DNA of 20,593 nt from assembly GCA_964410625.1 (NCBI GenBank), contig CAYPHY010000066.1, positions 1 through 20,593 on the forward strand, written 5' to 3'. A program made the position numbers and the translations under genes. The stretch comes from CAYPHY01 sp964410625. GTDB lineage: Bacteria > Chloroflexota > Anaerolineae > Promineifilales > Promineifilaceae. Positions 1 through 6,149 of the stretch are shown piece by piece (the first letter of the stretch is position 1; every line of letters begins with the position of its first letter). The notes beneath the pieces are model-generated. The model was given only the letters and a program-made list of their open reading frames with translations, made no database searches and was not told the DNA's origin.

Positions 1-64
1 TGGTTGCCCAACCCTTATGGTTGCCCAACCCTTATGGTTGCCCAACCCTTATGGTTGCCCAACC
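1..64. repeat. 17-bp tandem repeat
   Basis: Three perfect copies of a 17-bp unit (1-17, 18-34, 35-51) and a 13-bp partial copy (52-64) run from the window edge. Each unit contains the inverted repeat ggttg-cc-caacc, so the array is a row of small hairpins. It abuts the hairpin at 67-91 and probably continues to the left. There are no spacers, so it is not a CRISPR array. Confidence 0.9.
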
Positions 65-66
65 AA

Positions 67-91
67 GGGCAGGCACAAGACCTGCCCCTAC
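67..91 (-). repeat. GTAG-anchored hairpin at the 3' end of the hydrolase gene
   Basis: On the minus strand the element begins GTAG and forms a perfect 7-bp stem (gggcagg at 67-73 with cctgccc at 81-87) around a 7-nt loop. The TAG stop codon of the upstream gene is the TAG of this GTAG. No U-tract follows, so intrinsic termination would be weak. It shares the GTAR-plus-hairpin plan of the elements at 3634, 9949, 11634 and 12302. Confidence 0.7.
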
Positions 92-1089
92 ATGATGCCG
101 TCTATAATTGCCCCGATAACCTCCACCGTCTTTTCCACATAGGTTTGACCGTCGGGTAGGCGGTTGCGTGAATCAAAATAATCACCCTGTCCGGTGTGGC
201 GCATCGGGCCAGGATCGATTGTTGTGATCTTACCGGCTCGTTTGGCCTGGTTCCAGGCGGAATAGGTGACGATGGGCCAACGGCCGGGGAACAGCACATC
301 CCCAATGCGCGGGAATTTATCTCTGGAACCTTCCAGGTGGTAAAGGTGACGGATGTAAGCGATAGCCGGATCATCGCTCAATACGCCACCGATGGAGATG
401 ACATAGACCGGCGCAGCCAACCCTTCGGCCAGATAACGGCCGACGCCCAGCGCGATCTGCCCGCCACCGCTCCAACCCATCACCACAATCGGACAACCCC
501 CTTCTGGTGGGTAACCATGGCGAAAGAGGCTGCGGGCGATCTCATACCCAACCCCGACGTTATAGATGGGGCCATAGCGTGGATCGGCCGATACGCCCAC
601 CTGGAATAGATTCCGCACAAAGATAAAGGCGCTGAGAACGCCCGGCCGCCCCTGCAAACGGCTTCGGTGAATCCAATCCCACAACCAGGCAAATTGCCGC
701 TCGCCATTCAGCGGGTTATTGGTCACTGAAAAAGGGAAAACATCGTGGACGACGACCCCATCCGGCAACCGTTCGCCCAGCCGTTCGAGAAAGCCACGCT
801 CGCGGCCGGAAAGGGCTTCGGCCGAAATACCGCCAATGGCCGTCAGATAGACGATATAGACCGGTGCGGAAGGAGGGCTTCCAATAGCCGCCTGCCCTTC
901 AGCGTCTGCACCAACACCGCTCGCCGAGGGTATCATTTCCGGGTTCGCTCGGCCTGTGGGCGTCAGCCGTCGCTGCGACCATCCCGCCCACCAGCCAAGC
1001 GTCTCGAACGGGGAGAGCAAGGCCAAAAAGATCAGCAGCAACACCCCCACGCCGCAGAGGAGGATGAGTGACTCGAATAGAAGATTCAT
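88..1089 (-). CDS. Membrane-anchored alpha/beta hydrolase-fold protein
   Basis: A 333-residue protein. Residues 5-27 form one hydrophobic segment (signal anchor), followed by a low-complexity linker to about residue 75 and then a hydrolase-like domain. The nucleophile elbow is GWSGG at 205-209 (Ser207) after the strand PIVVM. Acid candidates are Asp239/Asp240, and His298 in PMRHTGQGDYFD is a plausible catalytic histidine. The family fold suggests an esterase, lipase or thioesterase at the membrane; the substrate cannot be read from sequence. It is the last gene of a closely spaced minus-strand group (argS, Yip1-like, this gene), 75 bp after its neighbour. No clear Shine-Dalgarno precedes the ATG. 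Its TAG stop is the first part of a hairpin repeat. The fold is fairly certain, the function unknown. Confidence 0.65.
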   Translation of the reverse strand: MNLLFESLILLCGVGVLLLIFLALLSPFETLGWWAGWSQRRLTPTGRANPEMIPSASGVGADAEGQAAIGSPPSAPVYIVYLTAIGGISAEALSGRERGFLERLGERLPDGVVVHDVFPFSVTNNPLNGERQFAWLWDWIHRSRLQGRPGVLSAFIFVRNLFQVGVSADPRYGPIYNVGVGYEIARSLFRHGYPPEGGCPIVVMGWSGGGQIALGVGRYLAEGLAAPVYVISIGGVLSDDPAIAYIRHLYHLEGSRDKFPRIGDVLFPGRWPIVTYSAWNQAKRAGKITTIDPGPMRHTGQGDYFDSRNRLPDGQTYVEKTVEVIGAIIDGIM

Positions 1090-1094
1090 GGTGA

Positions 1095-1170
1095 TCGGTA
1101 AGCAGTGGACAGTCGGCAGTTGGCAGTAGCGTAGATGGACAAAATCTCTCAGTTGCCCAATCTCTCAGTC
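1095..1170 (-). repeat. Low-complexity gagactgagagatt-type repeat
   Basis: On the minus strand this stretch is built from short degenerate units such as gagactaggagactgagag and ccaactgccgactgtcc. It lies between the Yip1-like gene and the hydrolase gene and supplies the last few codons of the former. The same unit type recurs inside the histidine kinase gene at 6375-6445. Confidence 0.6.
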
Positions 1171-1845
1171 TCCTAGTCTCTTAGTCCCCATTCTCTCCTG
1201 CTCCCGCGCCTGACGAACGAACGCTTCGATCAGCGTGTCTGTCTCCTGCTCGGCCGCTGTGCCGGTGGAGATGCGCCAGACCCAATCTTCGGCCGCTTCA
1301 ATCGCCTGCGCCCCGAAACGAGACACAACCTCCAGCAACACCCAACCCAACAAACAGCAAAGCAACGCCTGCCACAAGGTGAAACCAAATAAGCGCGAGA
1401 CGCCGACCAATGTGCCGAGGAAAACCCAGATGTGGAGAACGTTATCAAGAATATTACCCACATAGGGCAGCAACACGAGGAAGCCAAAGAGGAAGGGGGC
1501 ATAGCTGAGGCCAACGACGGTCAGGACTGCGGTAAACGGCTGTTGCTCATCCAACACAAAGGTGGCAATCGCCCAGATGGACAACGCCCAAAAGATCACG
1601 CTGACGACGAACAAGACGGCCGAGGCGATCAGGCTGATGATAAAGCGCGAGCGGCTGACGCGGTTGGCAAACAAGACCACGCTTTGCCCCAACGTGATGG
1701 ACAGCCCGCCGAGAAAGAGGGTGGTCAATCCCAGTTGGGTGCTGTCGGCCGAAGCCAACGCCGCCTCATAGGCCGCCGGATCGAGCCGCAGCAACCCGCC
1801 CAGCACCGCCCACAATGTCCCCAAGAAATCTTTGCCCGGTAACAT
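1165..1845 (-). CDS. Yip1-like polytopic membrane protein
   Basis: A 226-residue protein with about five hydrophobic segments (near residues 38-60, 70-95, 103-128, 131-150 and 156-176). The segment pattern, with loop motifs SYAPF and LPYVGN and a VWFLGTLVGVSRLFG-type helix, resembles bacterial members of the Yip1 domain family (PF04893). These are multi-pass proteins of unknown role, often annotated YIP1 family or DUF1282. The C-terminal tail from about residue 178 is hydrophilic and charged and should be cytoplasmic. The gene lies 46 bp downstream of argS, consistent with co-transcription. The last residues (MGTKRLGD) are encoded by low-complexity repeat DNA, so the original C-terminus may have been different. 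The Shine-Dalgarno is weak. Membrane topology is clear; the family assignment is moderate. Confidence 0.55.
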   Translation of the reverse strand: MLPGKDFLGTLWAVLGGLLRLDPAAYEAALASADSTQLGLTTLFLGGLSITLGQSVVLFANRVSRSRFIISLIASAVLFVVSVIFWALSIWAIATFVLDEQQPFTAVLTVVGLSYAPFLFGFLVLLPYVGNILDNVLHIWVFLGTLVGVSRLFGFTLWQALLCCLLGWVLLEVVSRFGAQAIEAAEDWVWRISTGTAAEQETDTLIEAFVRQAREQERMGTKRLGD

Positions 1846-1862
1846 CTGTTAAACACCAGTCC

Positions 1863-1891
1863 CTAACCACTAGCCACTAACCACTCATCCC
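1863..1891 (-). repeat. 7-bp tandem repeat between argS and the Yip1-like gene
   Basis: Degenerate 7-bp units (taaccac, tagccac, taaccac, tcatccc on the plus strand) follow directly after the argS stop codon, which itself reads GTAGGGG on the minus strand. They fill most of the 46-bp gap to the next gene. Confidence 0.6.
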
Positions 1892-3598
1892 CTACATAAC
1901 CTCTGGCGCACTCATGCCCATCAAATCCAGCACCCGCGCAAAAAGCTGCTTCGCCGCGCGGTAAAAGCGCAACCGCGCCAGCCGCAACGGCTCTGGCACC
2001 TCGCTATGCAGCACGCGGCACTCCTCGTAGGTCGGATGAAACAGTGCCGCCAGATCGTAGGCATAGAAGGCCAGGCGGTGTGGCTCATAGGTGGTGGCGA
2101 TCAACTCCAACACCTCACTCAGTTCCAACGCCTTGCGCAAAAAAGCGATCTCCCGTTCATGCGTTAGCAAGCTCAAATCAGCGTCCTGATCGGCATCGGC
2201 GTCATACCCTGCCTCCACCCAGCGGCGGAAGATGCCGGCGCAACGCACATGGGCATTTTGAATATAGTAGACCGGGTTCTTATCCGAATGTTCCACCGCC
2301 AGATCAAGGTCGAAATCCACCGGGCTGTTGGCCGAGCGGGAGATCATGAAGTAGCGAATGGGATCAGGGCCAACTTCGGCCAGCAATTCATCTAGCGTCA
2401 CATAATGGCCGCGCCGTGTGCTCATCTTCACCTGCTCACCGCTGCGCGTCAGCGAAACGATCTGGTGCAGCAGCGTGTGGACAAAGTCTGGCTCATAACC
2501 CAACGCCTTGACGCCCATGAGTACCTGGGTGGCAGTCGCATGGTGATCGGGGCCGAAGACATCCACGACCAGATCAAACCCCCGCTGCCCCTTGTCCCAA
2601 TGATAGGCCATATCGGGCAGGCGATAGGTCGGTTCACCAGAGGATTTGACCAGGACGCGATCCTTGTCGTCACCAAAGGCCGTTGTCCTGAACCATTGCG
2701 CCCCCTCTTTTTCATAGACATACCCTTTTTCTTGCAAATCCTTCAGCGCCGCCCATACCTTGCCCGTCTCGTAAAGACTTTGTTCGCGGTAATAGACATC
2801 GAAGATGATATTGATCGCCGCCAGCGTCTCTTTTTGCTGGCGTGAAATACGGTCTTGGGCGTATTGACCGAAGAACTCCACCGGCCGTTCCGCAAGCGTA
2901 TCCCCATAAACCGCCAGCAACTCCTTCGCCAGATCAATGAGGTAGTCACCCTGGTAATGCTCGTCACCCAACTCAACATCCTGTCCCAACTGTTGCAGGT
3001 AACGGATGCGCAACGATTCGCCAAGCAACGTCACCTGCCGCCCGGCGTCGTTGTAGTAATATTCGAGCGTGACATCATAACCGGCCGCCCGCAGCACCCG
3101 CGCCAGCGTATCGCCGATCACGCCCCCTCGCGTGCGGCCGATAGTAATCGGGCCGGTCGGGTTGGCGCTGACACACTCCACCTGTGCCTTCTTGCCCTGC
3201 CCCAAATTAAAAGTGGCGTACTGGTCGCCTTCGCGAATGATGCGCTCAACCAACTCCTGTAGCCAGGCGGCCGACAGGCGAAAGTTGATGAACCCCGGCG
3301 GCGCGACCGTCACTTCGGCCAGAAAATCGGGATAGACCAGGTGATCGGCAATCGTCTGGGCGATCTTCAGCGGGGCTTGCCGTGCCGGACGCGCCAGTTG
3401 CAGCGCAATCGCCGAGGCATAATCGCCATGCGAAGGGTCACGCGGCCGTTCAACGACGACATCAGGAATATCAAAAGCAGCCAGTTCGGCGGCCGCTTGT
3501 GCCTGGGCAATTGCCTGCTTGACGGATACCGCTAACTGATGATGTAATAAATTATTCTTACTATCTATACTATTCAACATAGCCCCATATTTTAACAC
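1892..3598 (-). CDS. argS: Arginyl-tRNA synthetase
   Basis: A 568-residue class I aminoacyl-tRNA synthetase that charges tRNA-Arg in the cytoplasm. An N-terminal Arg-tRNA-synthetase additional domain (to about 115) is followed by the Rossmann catalytic core, starting at VSANPTGP and including YYYNDAGRQ. The KMSKS loop is present as VKMSTRRGHYVTLDEL. The C-terminal DALR anticodon-binding domain starts near NAHVRCAGIFRRW and ends in LDLMGMSAPEVM, the usual end of the family; length is also normal. Odd: the HIGH signature reads TIGR (PITIGRTRGG), lacking both histidines. The start is taken at GTG 3598, because AGGAG lies 5 nt upstream (3604-3608); an ATG at 3580 is the alternative. Probably the first gene of the group continuing into the Yip1-like and hydrolase genes. 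Confidence 0.97.
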   Translation of the reverse strand: MLKYGAMLNSIDSKNNLLHHQLAVSVKQAIAQAQAAAELAAFDIPDVVVERPRDPSHGDYASAIALQLARPARQAPLKIAQTIADHLVYPDFLAEVTVAPPGFINFRLSAAWLQELVERIIREGDQYATFNLGQGKKAQVECVSANPTGPITIGRTRGGVIGDTLARVLRAAGYDVTLEYYYNDAGRQVTLLGESLRIRYLQQLGQDVELGDEHYQGDYLIDLAKELLAVYGDTLAERPVEFFGQYAQDRISRQQKETLAAINIIFDVYYREQSLYETGKVWAALKDLQEKGYVYEKEGAQWFRTTAFGDDKDRVLVKSSGEPTYRLPDMAYHWDKGQRGFDLVVDVFGPDHHATATQVLMGVKALGYEPDFVHTLLHQIVSLTRSGEQVKMSTRRGHYVTLDELLAEVGPDPIRYFMISRSANSPVDFDLDLAVEHSDKNPVYYIQNAHVRCAGIFRRWVEAGYDADADQDADLSLLTHEREIAFLRKALELSEVLELIATTYEPHRLAFYAYDLAALFHPTYEECRVLHSEVPEPLRLARLRFYRAAKQLFARVLDLMGMSAPEVM

Positions 3599-3608
3599 CT
3601 CCTCTCCT
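3599..3608 (-). promoter_or_regulatory. argS ribosome binding site
   Basis: Two overlapping AGGAG motifs precede the GTG at 3598; the distal one has a 5-nt spacer. This favours the GTG start over the in-frame ATG at 3580, before which there is only a poor GGGG. Confidence 0.5.
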
Positions 3609-3633
3609 ATCCTGCGAGAAGACGCCCGCCCTA

Positions 3634-3704
3634 GTACAGCGATTTTCCTAAATCGCTGCTAACGATGCTCATCGAGAAACCGCGATTTAGGAAAATCGCG
3701 TTAC
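3634..3704. repeat. Triple-hairpin palindromic repeat (GTA...TAC)
   Basis: The left arm gcgattttcctaaatcgc (3639-3656) has its exact reverse complement at 3682-3699, and each arm is itself a 7-bp inverted repeat with a 4-nt loop. Between them lies a third small hairpin, cgatg-ct-catcg (3663-3674). The element starts with GTA and ends with TAC, like the paired hairpins at 11634-11680 and 12302-12359. It lies upstream of argS and of the metalloprotease gene, in the divergent intergenic region. A REP/BIME- or MITE-like dispersed element is the likeliest reading. Confidence 0.8.
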
Positions 3705-3757
3705 AACGGCCGCGCCCTGACGAGGGTATTTGATATAAAATTGAACCGCCAGATCAC

Positions 3758-3787
3758 TTGACTTTAGTTAGCTAAAAAAGATATGAT
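3758..3787 (+). promoter_or_regulatory. Sigma70-like promoter of the metalloprotease gene
   Basis: TTGACT (3758-3763) and TATGAT (3782-3787) are separated by 18 nt, about 120 bp upstream of the start codon. The spacer holds a small inverted repeat, tttag-ttag-ctaaa, that could be an operator. Confidence 0.5.
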
Positions 3788-3910
3788 GCAGGATATTGTG
3801 GGTATTGTGGGTGGGGTAGCGCTTCAATGTCAGTTCCCTGGCAGAGTGGGCCTGCTTGCGGGAAGAGTAAGAGCAATAAGATTGTCAACCGAATAGAAAA
3901 GGAGATTGCA

Positions 3911-5821
3911 ATGAGTCACGTTTCCCAAAACTCTACTAGAGTAAGGCGATCGCTCTTGTTGCTTGTCGTTACTGTGCTGACCCTGCTTCTGGCTTCGGCC
4001 GTCTCCGCCCAGGGTGTAACCAGTGCCGCTAGCAACCTGGAGCCAGGTGTCCACACCACTTATCGCCAAAATGTTCCGATCAACATCGTCTTTGTGGGGT
4101 ATGAAAAAGAGGATGTTGATGCTGAGGCCATTGTCAGCCAGCTCCCGTCGAGCTACACACCCATCGTTCGTGTTCCCCCGTTTTATGGCGTGGAAGGGCG
4201 CGATATGGGCCTGCACTTCAACTTCCGCTATCGCACGCGCTTTGCCACCGCCCCCTTTGAAGAGGACTTCTTCAACTACCTCGCGGAAACCGGCACGACC
4301 GGCGACCCGACCTTCTTCCAACTCTTGTATAACGAGCAAGAAACCAATGTATTGGACGTGACCGGCCCTGTTCTCTATATTGATGCCCCCTCGGCCGAAC
4401 AGTGGTTGGCGACCAACGCCCGGCGACTGGGCATTAATGCCAACATTGGCTACACCATCTTCTTCATCAACTGGCACGGCCGCGACGACTTCCAATTCCA
4501 CGTCTACACCAAAACGGATGAAGTAGACCTCGATACCGGCTTTAACTTTGGCGAAGACCCATCGCGGGCGTTGATTGCCTGGGGTGGAACCCACAGCCGC
4601 ACCTGGTTCTACGATCTGTCCGCCGGACCGGAGTGGAACACGACCAATTGGCTAGTTGATTTTCCTGATCTGGATGGTGATGGAGTAGAAGATTATCGAA
4701 TGCCGCCCGTTTGGGAATATACGGATGGTGGTTACCGCGACGCGGATGAACTCTCCGGCGATTTGGCGCTGGTCGCCCGTTTTGTCGCCATCAATCTGAT
4801 CTTCACCAGTTCACCCCTCTATGATCCTCTCGTTGCTTCCCCCGGTCCGGGCGGTGATCGTGTGGTGCATATCGAGATGTTTGAGGACGAACCCAACAGC
4901 AGCGGGTTGGACTGGATCGATACTGATGCCACCCATCAATATCTCTCCGCCTTCCAACCCTATTATGATTGGCAAGTCCATCTGGAGGACAATGACCCCA
5001 TCGATCGCGGTGCGCGGCGCTCTCTGCGTATCTTTAATGGGTTAAACGATAGGGAAGATTGTTGGACACCACTTGGGGATCCTTTTGCCCAGCTTTTCTG
5101 CTACTTTGATGCCAACTACGACGACTACGTGCCTGCCTATGGGCCGGATGACTACGTCGGTGCGGTCTTTTCCTTCAACACCACCGACGCACAGATGGGA
5201 GACAATTTTGGCTTGCTTGGCTATGCCGATGATAACTGGACGGATGGCACGCAAAGCTTTGTCTTCCAATTTGATACTCCAACCTACCGCGACTTTGGCT
5301 TTGGCTTCACCACAACGACAATCCATGAGTTCGGCCACCACATCGGCATGTCCCATCCACACGATGGTTACGACGCTGAGTTAGGCTTTGACTATGGGCC
5401 GGGTGGCGATTTATTCTTTGCCTGGGTTGGGGACGAAAGTGACAGTGTCATGTCTTATCTCGGCATCAGCAACAGCTTCGGCCGATTTGACCAGGACAAC
5501 ATGTATCGCTACGAATTTGCCGGTTATCTCAACTCGGCCAATGACATTCTGGCTGATGTGTTGGCTCATCCTGACGCGGGGAGTGTTCGGCCGTTACTCA
5601 ACGAAGCGAACATGAAATCACGTGAAGCGATGCGCAACTTCAGGAGGTGGAACTATCTGACCGCCGCCACCAGCGCTCGCCAGAGCTATGAACTGGTAGC
5701 GACAGCGGCCGAGCAGCTAGGTGTGCCGACAGCCGCGGCCGAAGCCATGTTCCGTATGGCCCCCAACCCCAACGTGCCTCGCCAGGTTGACCCGATCCGT
5801 ATCCCAGAAAATTGGGAATAG
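3911..5821 (+). CDS. Secreted metzincin-type zinc metalloprotease
   Basis: A 636-residue exported protein. Residues 1-35 are a classic signal peptide: basic RVRR, a long Leu/Val core and a predicted cut after SAVSA. The zinc site is HEFGHHIGMSH (His472, Glu473, His476, His482), the HExxHxxGxxH metzincin signature. VMSYLG follows 32 residues later, with Met514 as the likely Met-turn. Residues 40-460 are acidic and aromatic-rich and match no family I can name; they may hold a propeptide and a substrate-binding region. After the site, 120 helical residues end without an anchor. The start is ATG 3911, since AAGGAG lies 6 nt upstream; an upstream in-frame ATG at 3827 has no such site and would bury the signal peptide. 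Likely monocistronic, with its own promoter and terminator. Protease class is solid; the substrate is unknown. Confidence 0.8.
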   Translation: MSHVSQNSTRVRRSLLLLVVTVLTLLLASAVSAQGVTSAASNLEPGVHTTYRQNVPINIVFVGYEKEDVDAEAIVSQLPSSYTPIVRVPPFYGVEGRDMGLHFNFRYRTRFATAPFEEDFFNYLAETGTTGDPTFFQLLYNEQETNVLDVTGPVLYIDAPSAEQWLATNARRLGINANIGYTIFFINWHGRDDFQFHVYTKTDEVDLDTGFNFGEDPSRALIAWGGTHSRTWFYDLSAGPEWNTTNWLVDFPDLDGDGVEDYRMPPVWEYTDGGYRDADELSGDLALVARFVAINLIFTSSPLYDPLVASPGPGGDRVVHIEMFEDEPNSSGLDWIDTDATHQYLSAFQPYYDWQVHLEDNDPIDRGARRSLRIFNGLNDREDCWTPLGDPFAQLFCYFDANYDDYVPAYGPDDYVGAVFSFNTTDAQMGDNFGLLGYADDNWTDGTQSFVFQFDTPTYRDFGFGFTTTTIHEFGHHIGMSHPHDGYDAELGFDYGPGGDLFFAWVGDESDSVMSYLGISNSFGRFDQDNMYRYEFAGYLNSANDILADVLAHPDAGSVRPLLNEANMKSREAMRNFRRWNYLTAATSARQSYELVATAAEQLGVPTAAAEAMFRMAPNPNVPRQVDPIRIPENWE

Positions 5822-5889
5822 GTGTAATAGGGTATGGCCGTATGGCTATGGCATGACAGGGTAGAATGATTTCTACCGCTGGCACAGGA

Positions 5890-5958
5890 AACTCGTTGAA
5901 ACGGGTTAGGAATAGCAAGCGTTCGTGGTGACGGGGCTTTGCTCGCAATCACCACGAA
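5890..5958 (+). other. Hairpin-rich 3' region, possible structured RNA
   Basis: Two inverted repeats precede the terminator: aactcgtt/aacgggtt (5890-5907, one G-U pair) and a perfect 10-bp stem ttcgtggtga/tcaccacgaa (5922-5931 and 5949-5958) with a 17-nt loop. With the terminator stem they form three consecutive hairpins in about 110 nt. This could be the 3' UTR of the protease mRNA, a processed small RNA or a dispersed repeat. No known RNA family was recognised. Confidence 0.4.
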
Positions 5959-5964
5959 TACCCC

Positions 5965-5997
5965 AAGACCCCTACAGTTAAGCTGTAGGGGTCTTTT
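5965..5997 (+). terminator. Intrinsic terminator after the metalloprotease gene
   Basis: A perfect 12-bp stem, agacccctacag (5966-5977) with ctgtaggggtct (5983-5994), extends by one A-T pair and has the 5-nt loop ttaag. TTTT follows directly. It lies about 145 bp after the stop codon. It could also act weakly for minus-strand transcription coming from 6135, though only two A residues flank it there. Confidence 0.85.
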
Positions 5998-6019
5998 CAT
6001 TGGCATAGCAGGGTTGACA

Positions 6020-6088
6020 ATGAAACACCATCAATACGAAGAAACAGACGAAGATTTCGGTGGTGCGAATGGTGAAGAGAACGCCTAA
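6020..6088 (+). CDS. Possible 22-residue acidic small ORF
   Basis: ATG at 6020 opens a 22-codon frame (begins MKHHQYEETDEDF) that ends in TAA and overlaps the next small ORF by 20 nt. It is acidic. A poor AGGG lies 7 nt upstream of the ATG. It lies just after a terminator, with no clear promoter. There is no homology evidence, and it may be chance. Confidence 0.12.
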   Translation: MKHHQYEETDEDFGGANGEENA

Positions 6089-6149
6089 GACAGCAGGAGT
6101 TTTAATACTTATTATACTGTTGGTTGTCGTACTCTTATACACTCTCTGA
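6069..6149 (+). CDS. Possible 26-residue single-span membrane peptide
   Basis: ATG at 6069 opens a 26-codon frame with a basic start (MVKRTPKTAG) and then 16 almost wholly hydrophobic residues (Leu, Val, Ile), the shape of a small transmembrane peptide. It overlaps the acidic small ORF upstream and, antisense, the last 15 nt of the histidine kinase gene. The ribosome site is weak (ggtggt). This is suggestive only; a chance hydrophobic run in T-rich DNA is possible. Confidence 0.2.
   Translation: MVKRTPKTAGVLILIILLVVVLLYTL

Noticed and set aside
1..64. CRISPR array
   Set aside because: 17-bp units follow each other directly with no spacers, and no cas genes are present.
3634..3704. tRNA-like cloverleaf
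   Set aside because: Three hairpins occur, but there is no acceptor stem/CCA layout, no T-loop consensus and no anticodon arm of proper size.
3827..3910. Longer N-terminus of the metzincin from ATG 3827
   Set aside because: No ribosome site there, and it would place 28 residues before a clear signal peptide; ATG 3911 has AAGGAG at good distance.
3830..4594. 254-codon open frame on the minus strand
   Set aside because: Wholly antisense to the metzincin gene, with no ribosome site or family features.
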